Below are positions 1 to 8,184 of a DNA stretch of 64,000 nt, piece after piece. The DNA is taken from assembly GCA_035995205.1 (NCBI GenBank), contig DASYKS010000014.1, positions 124,001-188,000 of the forward strand, in the 5' to 3' direction. The stretch comes from DASYKS01 sp035995205. Lineage in GTDB: Bacteria > Acidobacteriota > Thermoanaerobaculia > Multivoradales > UBA5704. The position numbers and the translations under genes were made by a program. A model generated the notes under the pieces. The model searched no databases, had not been told where the DNA came from, and saw nothing but the letters and a program-made list of their open reading frames with translations. Each line of letters begins with the position of its first letter. The stretch's first letter is position 1.

Positions 1-1
1 G

Positions 2-496
2 GAGGTCGGCGATCGGGTGGAAGTCGCCCGCGACCTCTCGGTCGAAGCGTTCGCGGTCGATCACGTGGTGCCGAGTTTGGGCTTTCATCTACTGCGGACG
101 AAGCGCCGTCTCGCCGCGGGTTTCCAGGGAAAAGAGCCGGCGGAGCTCGCGGCGCTGCGAAGCTCGGGGGTGGCGATCGAGGAGACGATCGAGGAGCTGT
201 GGGTTTCCTACTGCGCCGACACCGGCCCCGGCGTGTTCGAGCTGGAGCCGCGAGTCTTTGCGAGCCCGGTCCTGATCCTCGAATGCACATTTCTTTCTCC
301 GGAGCTCCGCGATCGCGCGGCCCGTTACAAACACATGCACATCGACGAGATCGTCGCGCGCGCCGACCGGTTCCAGAACCAGGCGATCGTGCTCCAGCAC
401 CTCTCTCATCGCCACACCTTCGCCGACCTCGAACAGGCGGTCGAAGAGAGGCTGCCAACCCTTGCCGCACGCATCCAGATCCTGAGGGCGCTATGA
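2..496 (+). CDS. RNase Z-like MBL-fold hydrolase, 5'-truncated by window edge
   Basis: The frame is open to the left edge, so only about 165 C-terminal residues are visible. They resemble the C-terminal part of ribonuclease Z/MBL-fold metallohydrolases: an FAVDHVVPSLGFHL segment, an ILECTFL strand, then HMHIDEIVARAD and VLQHLSHRH, the place where this family carries its last metal-ligand histidine. The family matures tRNA 3' ends or hydrolyses other phosphodiesters in the cytoplasm; which applies here cannot be decided because the N-terminal HxHxDH site lies outside the window. The stop overlaps the next start by 4 bp (ATGA), so the two RNA-related genes are probably co-translated. Confidence 0.7.
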   Translation, partial: EVGDRVEVARDLSVEAFAVDHVVPSLGFHLLRTKRRLAAGFQGKEPAELAALRSSGVAIEETIEELWVSYCADTGPGVFELEPRVFASPVLILECTFLSPELRDRAARYKHMHIDEIVARADRFQNQAIVLQHLSHRHTFADLEQAVEERLPTLAARIQILRAL

Positions 497-1722
497 GCCG
501 CCGGCCTGGTGAAGCGCCCCCCGCGAGCGTTCGGCTCGCCGAGATCGACGAGCTGGAAGTCACGATCGACAAGCTGGTCGCGGGCGGCGAAGGGCTCGCC
601 CGGCTCGACGGCATTCCGATTTTCATCCCGCGCGCGGCCCCCGGCGACCGTTTGCGGGTGCGCCTCGTCGAACGCAAGCCGGACTATGCGCGCGCCGAGA
701 TCGTCGAGATTCTGGAGCCCGGCCCGGGGCGCCGGCCCGATCCCTACCCCGCGCTTTCGGCGACCGGCCTCTGCGACCTCCAACATCTGGATGACGATCT
801 CCAAACCCGCGCCCGCGCGCAGGCGGTCTGCGAGACGCTGGTCCGGATGGGGGGCATCACGCTCCCCGCGGATCTTCAGGTGATCACGGGCGAGCCCTGG
901 CACTACCGCCTGCGCACCGAGCTGACCACCGAACGGAATGAGAACGGCGAAGTCCTCGTCGGCTACCAGGCGCGCGCGAGCAACCGGCTGGTCCCGGTGA
1001 AGGAATGCGCCCTGCTCGTGCCGGAGCTGGAGGCGATGCTCGGCGCGCTTCCCGGCCTGCTCGGAGCCGATCCGCCGCGCCGGATCGACCTCGCCGCGGG
1101 TGACGGGGCCCAAGTCACCGTGGCGCCCATGATCGAAGGTCTGCCCCACGGCGAGGTGACGACCGCCGTGACGACGAGCGCGGGCGAGATCACCTACGCC
1201 TACGACGCGCGCTGTTTCTTCCAAGGGCACCGCGGGCTGCTGCCGCGCCTGGTCGAAGCGGCGGTCGGGCCGTGGACCGGCAAATCCGCCTACGACCTCT
1301 ATGCCGGTGTGGGGCTGTTCGCCCTGCCGCTCGCCAAGCGCTACGGCCACGTCGTGGCGGTCGAAGCCGACCGGATCGCCGTGCGCTACGCTCGCAACAA
1401 CGCGCGGCGCAACAAACTGACCAACGTCGAATCCTTCCCGAGCGCGCTCGAAACCTGGATCGGCCGCCTGCCCTACGAGACCGACCGGGTGATCGTCGAT
1501 CCTCCCCGCGCCGGCCTGTCGCAACGGGTTCGCGCCGTGCTCTGCGAGCGTACCCCCGCGCGCCTCACGTACGTATCCTGCCATCCGGCAACCCTCGCCC
1601 GCGACCTGCGCCAGCTCACCAAGTCGTTCACGATCGAGAGCCTCGCGTTGCTCGACCTCTTTCCCCAGACCGGGCACATGGAAGCGGTGGTGCAGATGGT
1701 GAGGAAGCCGGCCGAAGAGTAG
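493..1722 (+). CDS. TrmA/RumA-family RNA m5U methyltransferase with TRAM domain, lacking the Fe-S cysteines
   Basis: 409 aa. An N-terminal TRAM-like RNA-binding domain (about residues 15-75, with VAGGEGLARLDG) is followed by a SAM-dependent methyltransferase domain: DLYAGVGLFALPLA (SAM-binding loop), VDPPRAGL, YVSCHPATLARDL (catalytic cysteine) and FPQTGHMEAVV near the C-terminus. Family members make 5-methyluridine in rRNA or tRNA. The CxxC-type cysteine cluster that normally follows the TRAM domain is reduced to one cysteine in GLCDLQHL, so a 4Fe-4S cluster is unlikely. The start is the ATG overlapping the upstream stop; a longer in-frame extension has no family similarity. rRNA versus tRNA substrate is not determinable from sequence. 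Confidence 0.88.
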   Translation: MSRRPGEAPPASVRLAEIDELEVTIDKLVAGGEGLARLDGIPIFIPRAAPGDRLRVRLVERKPDYARAEIVEILEPGPGRRPDPYPALSATGLCDLQHLDDDLQTRARAQAVCETLVRMGGITLPADLQVITGEPWHYRLRTELTTERNENGEVLVGYQARASNRLVPVKECALLVPELEAMLGALPGLLGADPPRRIDLAAGDGAQVTVAPMIEGLPHGEVTTAVTTSAGEITYAYDARCFFQGHRGLLPRLVEAAVGPWTGKSAYDLYAGVGLFALPLAKRYGHVVAVEADRIAVRYARNNARRNKLTNVESFPSALETWIGRLPYETDRVIVDPPRAGLSQRVRAVLCERTPARLTYVSCHPATLARDLRQLTKSFTIESLALLDLFPQTGHMEAVVQMVRKPAEE

Positions 1723-1725
1723 CCA

Positions 1726-3492
1726 GTGCCCGCCACGTCGAAGCCCCCATTCCCCCTGAAGCTCGCCGAGGCGCTGCGGCGCACGTTCGCCGCGGGGTAT
1801 GGCAAGGCCGATCTGCGCGCCGACCTGCTGGCGGGAGCCGTGGTCGGCGTGGTCGCTCTGCCGCTTTCGATGGCCCTTGCGGTGGCATCCGGTGTGCCGC
1901 CCCAGCACGGGCTGTACACCGCGATCGTCGGAGGCTTCCTGATCGCGGCGCTCGGCGGCTCGAAAGTCCAGGTCTCCGGGCCGACCGCGGCGTTCGTGGT
2001 CGTCCTGGCGCCGATCGCCGCGCGCCATGGGCTCGGCGGCCTGCTGCTCGCGACCACGATGGCCGGGGTGATCCTGATCGGAATGGGGATCGGCCGGCTC
2101 GGCGGGTTGATCCAATTTGTCCCGTATCCGGTCACCACGGGATTTACCACGGGCATCGCGGTCGTGATCGCGACGCTTCAGCTGAAGGATTTCCTCGGCC
2201 TCACGGTTGAAAAGATGCCCGAGCAATTCGCCGAGCGCGCCGTGGCGCTCGGCCGTGCTCTCCCGAGTGCCCGCTGGCAGGAGATCGCGATCGGAGCGTT
2301 CACGTTCGCCGTGCTGCTCCTCTGGCCGCGCCTCTCGCGAAAGTTTCCCGCGCCGCTCGTGGCGCTCACCCTCGGCGGTTTGCTCGCCACGGCGCTCTCG
2401 CACTGGGTGCCCGGTTTTGAAGTCGCGACGATCGCCAGCCGCTTCCATTACGAGATCGGCGGAATCCTCCATGGCGGCATTCCCCAGCTGCCACCGGTTC
2501 CGGTTCTCCCCTGGAACCTGGCCGGACCCGATGGCGCGCCGCTCGTCCTTTCGCTCGATCTGTTCCGCCAACTGCTGCCGGTCGCGTTCGCCATCGCCAT
2601 GCTCGGCGCGATCGAATCGCTGCTCTCCGCGGTGGTGGCGGACGGACTGACCGGCAAGACCCACGATCCCGACAGCGAGTTGCTTGCCCAAGGGATCGGC
2701 AACCTGGTCGCCCCGTTCTTCGGAGGGATCGCCGCGACCGGGGCGATCGCGCGTACGGCGACCAACGTCCGCTCCGGAGCCCGGTCGCCGATCGCCGCGA
2801 TGACCCACGCCCTCGTGGTGCTCGCCGCCGTGCTGGTTGCGGCCCCTCTGCTCGGCTACCTGCCGATGGCCTCGCTCGCCGCGCTCCTCCTGCTGGTCGC
2901 CTGGAACATGAGCGAGGTCCACAACTTCGCCCGTACGTTCCGCCAGGCGCCGAAGAGCGACACGTTCATCCTGCTCTCCTGTTTCCTGCTCACGGTCCTG
3001 TTCGACATGGTGGTCGCCGTCACCTTCGGCGTCCTGCTCGCGGCCCTTCTGTTTATGCGCCGCATGGCCGAAGTCTCCAGCACCGATCTCGCCGAATCGA
3101 CCCATCCGCTGGTCGCGGAGGGGCTGCCGAAAGACGTCATCGTCTACGAGATCGCCGGCCCCCTCTTCTTCGGAGCGGCGCAGAAAGCGATGAGCGCCCT
3201 CCAACGCGTGGCACGCGGGGTCGCCGTCGTCATCCTCGACCTGCAATCCGTGCCCGCCATTGATGCCACCGGCCTCGTCGCCTTAGAAGCCGCGATCGAC
3301 CGCCTCTACCGGATGAACGTCTACGTCGTCCTCGCCGGAGTCCACCACCAACCCCTCGAAGTCCTAGGCAAAGCCGGCTTCCCCCGCCGCACCGAAAGAC
3401 TCGCCGTCTGCCGCTCCTACGAAAGCGCGCTCGCGACGGCGAGGAAGCGCTCGAAGCTCGGAGAGGGCAAGGCACCGGAAGCGATTACCTAA
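1726..3492 (+). CDS. SulP-family anion transporter with C-terminal STAS domain
   Basis: 588 aa with a GTG start 3 bp after the methyltransferase stop. About 10-12 hydrophobic segments occupy residues 30-440, including the SulP hallmarks LLAGAVVGVVALPLSMALA and GLYTAIVGG followed by SGPTAAFVVVL. A cytoplasmic STAS domain follows (about 460-560: VVILDLQSVPAIDATGLVAL). SulP proteins move sulfate, bicarbonate or dicarboxylates across the inner membrane; the substrate cannot be assigned. Length and order are normal for the family. A palindromic repeat begins 12 bp after the stop. Confidence 0.92.
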   Translation: MPATSKPPFPLKLAEALRRTFAAGYGKADLRADLLAGAVVGVVALPLSMALAVASGVPPQHGLYTAIVGGFLIAALGGSKVQVSGPTAAFVVVLAPIAARHGLGGLLLATTMAGVILIGMGIGRLGGLIQFVPYPVTTGFTTGIAVVIATLQLKDFLGLTVEKMPEQFAERAVALGRALPSARWQEIAIGAFTFAVLLLWPRLSRKFPAPLVALTLGGLLATALSHWVPGFEVATIASRFHYEIGGILHGGIPQLPPVPVLPWNLAGPDGAPLVLSLDLFRQLLPVAFAIAMLGAIESLLSAVVADGLTGKTHDPDSELLAQGIGNLVAPFFGGIAATGAIARTATNVRSGARSPIAAMTHALVVLAAVLVAAPLLGYLPMASLAALLLLVAWNMSEVHNFARTFRQAPKSDTFILLSCFLLTVLFDMVVAVTFGVLLAALLFMRRMAEVSSTDLAESTHPLVAEGLPKDVIVYEIAGPLFFGAAQKAMSALQRVARGVAVVILDLQSVPAIDATGLVALEAAIDRLYRMNVYVVLAGVHHQPLEVLGKAGFPRRTERLAVCRSYESALATARKRSKLGEGKAPEAIT

Positions 3493-3503
3493 CGAAGACC
3501 GCC

Positions 3504-3579
3504 CCCTGGGACCGCCGAGCACCAGCTCGGCCCCGAAGCGGCGAAAACGGCTGAGCTGGGGTTCTGCGCTCCCTGGGGG
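3504..3579. repeat. REP-like palindromic element, family A copy 1
   Basis: Shares the core CCGCCGAGCACCAGCTCGGC with the elements at 4302 and 4731; GCCGAGC and GCTCGGC form a 7-bp hairpin. A second conserved block GGCGAAAACGGC and GAGCTGG follow in the same order as in copy 2. It lies between the convergent sulP and YgiT-type genes and might act as a bidirectional terminator. Confidence 0.75.
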
Positions 3580-3598
3580 AGAGGCGCTCAGCGGCGCG

Positions 3599-3841
3599 TC
3601 AGGCCACTTTGAACGATTGGCCCAGAACCTCGAACTCGTCCAAGTTCGGGCGAGCCAACTTCTCGCGAATCTGCGCGAACCGACGAACGGTCTCTTCCAG
3701 ATAGAGGTGCTCGCCGCAGCGCTGGCAAACCTCGGCCCGAACCGTCAGCACGGCCGTGTTCGCTCCACCCCGGAGCAGTTTCTCGACATCCTTCTCCACC
3801 AGCTCTCCGCCGCAAATGGGGCATGCACTAAAAGTTGGCAT
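3599..3841 (-). CDS. YgiT-type zinc-finger protein, likely antitoxin
   Basis: 80 aa. Two CxxC knuckles, CPICGGEL near the N-terminus and CQRCGEHLYLEE at about residue 39, match the YgiT-type zinc finger found at the N-terminus of MqsA-like antitoxins. The family's separate DNA-binding helix-turn-helix domain is absent; after the finger there is only a short helical segment (VRRFAQIREKL). It overlaps the 3' end of the upstream DUF4258 gene by 14 bp, the usual layout of a DUF4258-toxin/zinc-finger-antitoxin pair. Role as antitoxin is inferred from this pairing. Confidence 0.8.
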   Translation of the reverse strand: MPTFSACPICGGELVEKDVEKLLRGGANTAVLTVRAEVCQRCGEHLYLEETVRRFAQIREKLARPNLDEFEVLGQSFKVA

Positions 3842-4181
3842 CTTTCGGTTTCCTCTGCCGCCAGTCGATCCAGCGAGCCGGATCCGGACGGTACACCGTG
3901 ATCAAGGCCGCCCATCCGTTGACCTGATTGTAGGCCCAGACGCTGTGGACCGGTTCGTTCGAAGGATTCATTCCGAAGACGAGACAGCTGGGGTACGGGG
4001 TATCCGAGGGATAGCTCTCGATGACCTCTCCTCGTCGGACGCTTGAGTAGACCTCGTCGAGCGTTAGGCTATCGGCGTTGGCCTCTTCGTCGGCGTGGTC
4101 TGTGACTCTGACTCGGTGGTTGCGGATCGCGTCGACGATGAGAAGAAGGTTCACTCGATCCACCCCGGGGCTGCTGCCCAT
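3828..4181 (-). CDS. DUF4258 protein, likely toxin partner
   Basis: 117 aa from the ATG at 4181, or 108 aa from a GTG at 4154, which gives the usual family N-terminus (NLLLIVDAIRNHRVRVTDHADEEA) and has a GGTGG sequence 6 nt upstream; the GTG start may be the true one. The histidine-bearing TDHADEEA segment, the SYPSDTPYPSCLVFG strand and the terminal ALITVYRPDPARW are typical of DUF4258, a RelE/BrnT-like small-fold family. It is first in a two-gene unit with the zinc-finger gene. RNase activity is inferred from family and context, not shown. Confidence 0.75.
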   Translation of the reverse strand: MGSSPGVDRVNLLLIVDAIRNHRVRVTDHADEEANADSLTLDEVYSSVRRGEVIESYPSDTPYPSCLVFGMNPSNEPVHSVWAYNQVNGWAALITVYRPDPARWIDWRQRKPKDANF

Positions 4182-4301
4182 CCGTGCCTCGCCTATCTTC
4201 TCTGTGATCGGCCTATTTGTGCAACAGAGGGAGTTCGGTCCTCACTGAGGGATTCTCGCGTCGCCGGGTCTCGCAGAGGAAGAGGTCCGACGGCTTAAAG
4301 A

Positions 4302-4360
4302 ACCCCGGGACCGCCGAGCACCAGCTCGGCACCCGAGGCGGCGAAAACGGCCGAGCTGGA
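4302..4360. repeat. REP-like palindromic element, family A copy 2
   Basis: Carries GGGACCGCCGAGCACCAGCT then CGGC, followed by GGCGGCGAAAACGGC and CGAGCTGG, nearly identical in order to copy 1. It sits about 60 bp upstream of the surviving fragment of a PIN-domain gene. The stretch 4182-4301 before it shows no gene. Confidence 0.75.
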
Positions 4361-4420
4361 AAAGGAGTTTCTCGGTGGCGACGAAGCCGCCCCTGTCATC
4401 CCGAGCGAGAGCGAGTCTAC

Positions 4421-4558
4421 GGCTTGGATTACCTGCTCACCTGGAACTGTTCTCACCTGGCGAACGCTAAGATGCGGACTCGGATCAATCAGGTCTGTGT
4501 TTCGTCAGGGTACCGAGCGGTAGTAATCTGTACGCCGGAAGAGTTAATGGAGGAATAG
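4421..4558 (+). pseudogene. C-terminal remnant of a PIN-domain toxin
   Basis: Reads GLDYLLTWNCSHLANAKMR, then about 26 more residues ending in VICTPEELMEE and a stop. This is the C-terminal third of a VapC-like PIN nuclease: the TWNCSHLANA segment carries a characteristic motif of one PIN subfamily. About 100 N-terminal residues, including the first catalytic aspartate, are missing; the upstream sequence in this frame has no PIN similarity and holds a family A repeat. It ends 3 bp before a small intact gene, as in complete versions of the module. Called degenerate because no start and no N-terminal domain can be found. Confidence 0.65.
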
Positions 4559-4561
4559 GTC

Positions 4562-4726
4562 ATGGACAAATGGCAAGATGAGATCGTCGCCGAGATCAGG
4601 GCCGTTCGCGAGGCCTATGCGCAGCGCTTCAACTACGACGCCCAAGCCATTTGCCGCGATCTCCGACGACTTCAAGAGGAAAGCGGGCGAAAAGTGGTGC
4701 GACCTACGCAGGACCAGGCGGCCTGA
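4562..4726 (+). CDS. small PIN-associated protein (54 aa), putative antitoxin
   Basis: 54 residues starting MDKWQDEIVAEIRAVREAY, then a QRFNYDAQAICRDLRR segment and ending KVVRPTQDQAA. I recognise this as the kind of small helical protein commonly encoded next to PIN-domain genes, with the conserved pattern EIR..R...A..FN.D..AIC.DLR..Q...GR.VV. It starts 3 bp after the stop of the PIN remnant and keeps an open, unmutated frame. Function as antitoxin is inference from that association. If so, it is an orphan antitoxin whose toxin has decayed. Confidence 0.6.
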   Translation: MDKWQDEIVAEIRAVREAYAQRFNYDAQAICRDLRRLQEESGRKVVRPTQDQAA

Positions 4727-4730
4727 GAAC

Positions 4731-4818
4731 CCACCCCGGGAACGCCGAGCTCCAGCTCGGCACCGAGGCGGTCGAGCCGCTGAAAAAGCCGAGCTGGTGC
4801 TCGGCGCGCCCGGGGTCC
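4731..4818. repeat. REP-like palindromic element, family A copy 3
   Basis: Contains CGCCGAGCTCCAGCTCGGC (hairpin GCCGAGC/GCTCGGC), GCACCGAGGCGG and AAAAAGCCGAGCTGG, and is framed by CCCCGGG and CCCGGGG. It is more diverged than copies 1 and 2 and begins 4 bp after the small PIN-associated gene. Confidence 0.7.
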
Positions 4819-4866
4819 CCGCCGCCCGCGGTACTCTCCTCCGAACACCACACTCCCGGGGGAGCG

Positions 4867-6657
4867 ATGAGACACTCACTGCTAGGCTTTCTGCTCGCGT
4901 TCGTTCTGGTCGCCCTGCCGGCCGCGGCGCAAGCCCCCCCTCCCCCCGCCCCCGACAACGCCTACGACTTGACCTGGGACGTGCGCATCCCGATGCGCGA
5001 CGGAATTCGGTTGCACGCGAGCCTCTACCGTCCGCATGGGCTCATCGGTCCCGCTCCGGTGGTGTTCAACATGACGCCGTATACGTCCGATGGATTTCAT
5101 CCGGAGGGGGTGTATTTCGCGAAGCGGGGGTATGTGTTCGCCGCGGTTGACGTGCGCGGGCGGGGTACTTCAGAAGGACCTTTCGAACCCTGGCTGCACG
5201 ATGGGCGGGACGGGTTCGATGTGGTCGAGTGGCTCGCGAAGCAGCCTTGGTCGAATGGCAAGGTCGGGATGATCGGCCATTCGTACGGCGGGCGGGCGGT
5301 GTGGAGCACGATCAAGGAGCGCCCGCCGCATCTGGCTGCGGCGGTTCCGATCTCGGCTTCTTACCCGATGTACGGCTGGCACAACATTCTGACGCCGGAC
5401 ATCATGCAGTGGATTCTGCTCACGGCGGGGGCGACCTCGAACACGCAGATCCTCGGCGATTCGGATTTCTGGATTGCGAAGCAGCGCGAGCTGTATCTCT
5501 CCAAGCGATCGTTGCGCGATTTCGACCGGATCATCGGCTCGCCTTCTCCGTTGTTCCAGCGCTTTCTCGACCATCCGACACTCGATGCGTTTTGGGACGA
5601 TCCGACGCCCACTCCGGCCGACTTCGCCCGCTTCGATCTGCCGATCTTGACCATCACGGCCGCGTACGAATCGAACAACGTCGGCCCGCTTTGGTACTAC
5701 CTGGAGCACGAGAAATACGCCCCGCCCGCGGCGTTCGCCAAGCACCGGGTGCTGATCGGCCCTTGGGACCACCACGGTGCGCGCCAGCCGGCGCGGGAGG
5801 CGGGGGGCGTCGCGTTCGGGCCGGCGGCCGATCTCGACATGAAGAAGCTGCTCGCCGATTGGTTTGACTTCGCGATGGGCGGCGGGCCGCTTCCCGCGAT
5901 GCTTGCCGATCCGGTCCGTTACTACGCGCTGGGCGCGGAGGAGTGGCGCGGCGCCTCGAAGCTCGAACCGCTCACGCCCACCAGGATGGCCGAAAACAAA
6001 TCGCGGCCCGCCGCGACGCGGACGTTCTATCTCGACTCGACTGAGAATCCGGGCTCGCTCTCCCGGCCGGGCCGGCTCGCGGATTCTCCCGCCGCTGGAC
6101 GCTCGGCCGATCATTGGACCTACGATCCGCTCGACTTCCGTCCGGGGCTGGCCGAGACCGCTGCGGTGGAGGAGTGGGCGAAGGGGATCACCGGTCCCGA
6201 CGACCTCTGGGGCTCGGGGCTCGCCTACACGACCGAGCCGTTCGCGCAGGCGGTCGAGATCGCGGGCTTCCCGCGCATCACGGTCTGGGTCGCGCTCGAC
6301 GTTCCGGATGCCGACCTGATGGCGCGGCTGGAGATGATCGGGCCGGACGGCGCGGCGATCCTTATCGCCGAAGACTGGATTCGTGCTCGCTATCGGGCCT
6401 CGCTCGCGCGGCAGGAGCTGGCGCCAGCCGAGGTGCCTCTCGACTATCGGTTCGAGCTGCCGTTCGTCGACCGGATTCTCGCTCCTGGGAGCCGGTTGCG
6501 TTTGATCCTTCGGTCGCCGAATTCGATCTTCCTCGAACGGAACTGGAACGGCGGCGGATCGGTGGTCGACGAATCGGGCGCGGACGCGCGGACCGCCCAC
6601 GTCACCGTGCTTCACGATCGGGCGCATCCGAGCCGGTTGGAGATCCCGGTCCTCTGA
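4867..6657 (+). CDS. secreted CocE/NonD-family alpha/beta hydrolase (X-Pro dipeptidyl-peptidase S15-like)
   Basis: 596 aa. The ATG at 4867 is preceded by GGGGGAG and opens a signal peptide (LLGFLLAFVLVALPAAAQA), so the product is exported. The hydrolase fold has the family start IPMRDGIRLHASLYRP, the VDVRGRGTSEG loop and the nucleophile motif GHSYGG (Ser139); a WDHHG segment near residue 303 matches the family's catalytic-histidine loop. A C-terminal jelly-roll-like domain (about 430-590, LDVPDADLMARLEMIGPDG) is typical of CocE/NonD enzymes. Members cleave esters, beta-lactams or X-Pro peptides; the substrate here is unknown. Confidence 0.88.
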   Translation: MRHSLLGFLLAFVLVALPAAAQAPPPPAPDNAYDLTWDVRIPMRDGIRLHASLYRPHGLIGPAPVVFNMTPYTSDGFHPEGVYFAKRGYVFAAVDVRGRGTSEGPFEPWLHDGRDGFDVVEWLAKQPWSNGKVGMIGHSYGGRAVWSTIKERPPHLAAAVPISASYPMYGWHNILTPDIMQWILLTAGATSNTQILGDSDFWIAKQRELYLSKRSLRDFDRIIGSPSPLFQRFLDHPTLDAFWDDPTPTPADFARFDLPILTITAAYESNNVGPLWYYLEHEKYAPPAAFAKHRVLIGPWDHHGARQPAREAGGVAFGPAADLDMKKLLADWFDFAMGGGPLPAMLADPVRYYALGAEEWRGASKLEPLTPTRMAENKSRPAATRTFYLDSTENPGSLSRPGRLADSPAAGRSADHWTYDPLDFRPGLAETAAVEEWAKGITGPDDLWGSGLAYTTEPFAQAVEIAGFPRITVWVALDVPDADLMARLEMIGPDGAAILIAEDWIRARYRASLARQELAPAEVPLDYRFELPFVDRILAPGSRLRLILRSPNSIFLERNWNGGGSVVDESGADARTAHVTVLHDRAHPSRLEIPVL

Positions 6658-6675
6658 AGGTCCGTCTCGAAATCC

Positions 6676-6704
6676 TTGACTCCGCTCAACGCCCCGGGTA
6701 CTTT
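6676..6704 (+). promoter_or_regulatory. sigma-70-type promoter for the DUF2167 gene
   Basis: TTGACT (6676-6681) and TACTTT (6699-6704) separated by 17 bp, with the ATG 36 bp further on. It indicates that the DUF2167 gene is transcribed independently of the upstream hydrolase gene. Confidence 0.55.
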
Positions 6705-6740
6705 CGGGTCCTTGTTCCGAGAGAGCGATTGGAGGAGTCG

Positions 6741-7670
6741 ATGAGCCGGAAATTCGCGCGGAGTCTGTCCGCCCTGTGGTTTGCCATGCCGCTCGTGCTG
6801 GGGAGCGCGTTCGCCGCGTTCGCTCAAGAACCGGCGCCTGCCCCGACCGATCCGGCGAAACTGGAATCGGAGCTGCGCTACCAGACGGGGACCGTGCAGG
6901 TCGCGGACGGGAAGGCGACGTTCAACCTCGGCCCCGAGTTTCGCTACCTCGACCCGAAACAGTCGGCGCGATTGCTGACCGAAGGGTGGGGCAATCCGCC
7001 CGGGGCTGAGACGCTCGGCATGATCTTCCCTTCCGGGCCGAGCCCGCTGTCGGCCGAGGGATGGGGCGTCATCATCACCTACGAAGAGGACGGCTACGTC
7101 GACGACAAGGGCGCCGAGAAGATCGATTACAACGAGCTGCTGGGCGAGATGAAAAAGAGCGCCATCGAGGAAAACAAGGAACGGACCAAGGCGGGCTACG
7201 ACCCGATCCAACTGGTCGGTTGGGCCGAGCCGCCGCGTTACGACAAGGCGAGCAACAAGCTGTACTGGGCTAAAGACATCAAATTCGGCAACGCCCCGGT
7301 CGACACCTTGAACTACAACATCCGCGTGCTCGGCCGGCGCGGCGTGCTGGTCTTGAACGCCGTCTCGACCGTCGACCAGCTGTCGTCGGTCAAGACCTCG
7401 ATGCAACAGCTCCTGCCGGCGGTCGAGTTCAACCCGGGGCATCGCTATGCCGACTTCATTCCGGGCAAGGACAAGATGGCCGAATATGGCATCGGCGCCC
7501 TGGTCGTCGGCACGCTCGCGGCGAAGACCGGCCTGTTCAAGGTACTGCTCGCCGGGCTCTTGGCGGCGAAGAAGTTCGTGATTCTCGGCATCGCCGGCCT
7601 CGGCGCCTGGCTCCGGAAAATGTTCAAGAAGAAGGAGCCGGAGGCGACGGCCGAGGCGATCGAACCCTAA
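6741..7670 (+). CDS. DUF2167 membrane-anchored protein
   Basis: 309 aa. The ATG at 6741 follows GGAGGAG at good spacing. A signal peptide (ALWFAMPLVLGSAFAAFA) precedes a large extracytoplasmic domain with DUF2167 hallmarks: LGPEFRYLDPKQSARLLTE, WGNPPG, LGMIFPSG, WGVIITYEEDGYVDD and LVGWAEPPRYDKASNKLYWA. Two hydrophobic stretches near 245-295 (GIGALVVGTLAAKTGLFKVL, VILGIAGLGAWL) anchor it, followed by a basic KKKEPEA tail. The biochemical role of the family is unknown. Confidence 0.88.
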   Translation: MSRKFARSLSALWFAMPLVLGSAFAAFAQEPAPAPTDPAKLESELRYQTGTVQVADGKATFNLGPEFRYLDPKQSARLLTEGWGNPPGAETLGMIFPSGPSPLSAEGWGVIITYEEDGYVDDKGAEKIDYNELLGEMKKSAIEENKERTKAGYDPIQLVGWAEPPRYDKASNKLYWAKDIKFGNAPVDTLNYNIRVLGRRGVLVLNAVSTVDQLSSVKTSMQQLLPAVEFNPGHRYADFIPGKDKMAEYGIGALVVGTLAAKTGLFKVLLAGLLAAKKFVILGIAGLGAWLRKMFKKKEPEATAEAIEP

Positions 7671-7673
7671 GCG

Positions 7674-8144
7674 CTACGGTGGCGGGGGCGCGTCGACCGG
7701 GAGCGACGAGTCGTCGGGCGGCAAGGCGTCACTGGTCTCGCTGGTCTCCGGCATCGCTTCCGGGTGCGCGGGCACGGCAGGCTCATTGAGCGGAATCAGG
7801 CAGGTCGTGTCGGTGGCCGGAATCGGCGCGGTGTCCGCGAGCAGGTGGATGGTCGCGACCTCGGGGCCGATCTTGGCCTCGACCCGCGTTTCGTAGTCAT
7901 TGCCCGAGAGGCCGCCCTGCCAATAGATCGTGCCGCGGAAGGAGTCGCCGCCTGAGGTTTTGATCGGGCCGGCGGATTTGATCTCGCCGAGCGGATGGAA
8001 GCAGGCGAGCGCGCGCTTCGCGAGCTTTTCGCGAAACAGCGTGTCGAACTCATCTTTCCGGCTGCAGGCGGAGCCCAAGATCAGGAGCAGAAGCAGCGGG
8101 ACGAATCGGATCGTCGAACCGCGAAGGGTCTTTCTAGAGGCCAT
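7674..8144 (-). CDS. predicted lipoprotein, unknown function
   Basis: 156 aa. The N-terminus has basic residues, a leucine-rich core and the lipobox LGSAC, predicting lipidation at Cys27. The rest has no family I recognise; it ends in a proline/serine-rich low-complexity tail. A GAGGAG ribosome-binding site precedes the start. It is the last gene of a same-strand run with the CHAT gene (40-bp gap), so it may be a surface component of that system. Confidence 0.7.
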   Translation of the reverse strand: MASRKTLRGSTIRFVPLLLLLILGSACSRKDEFDTLFREKLAKRALACFHPLGEIKSAGPIKTSGGDSFRGTIYWQGGLSGNDYETRVEAKIGPEVATIHLLADTAPIPATDTTCLIPLNEPAVPAHPEAMPETSETSDALPPDDSSLPVDAPPPP

Positions 8145-8184
8145 CGGACGAGACTCCTCGAAGTAGAGGGTAAGAACGGGAATG

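Noticed and set aside
406..3246. Very long minus-strand open frame (946 codons) antisense to the methyltransferase and SulP genes
   Set aside because: Arg/Gly/Asp/Glu-rich translation without any fold or family; a typical shadow frame of GC-rich coding sequence.
4217..4558. Whole 113-codon plus-strand frame as a gene
   Set aside because: Only its last 45 codons resemble a protein family; the first part runs through a palindromic repeat.
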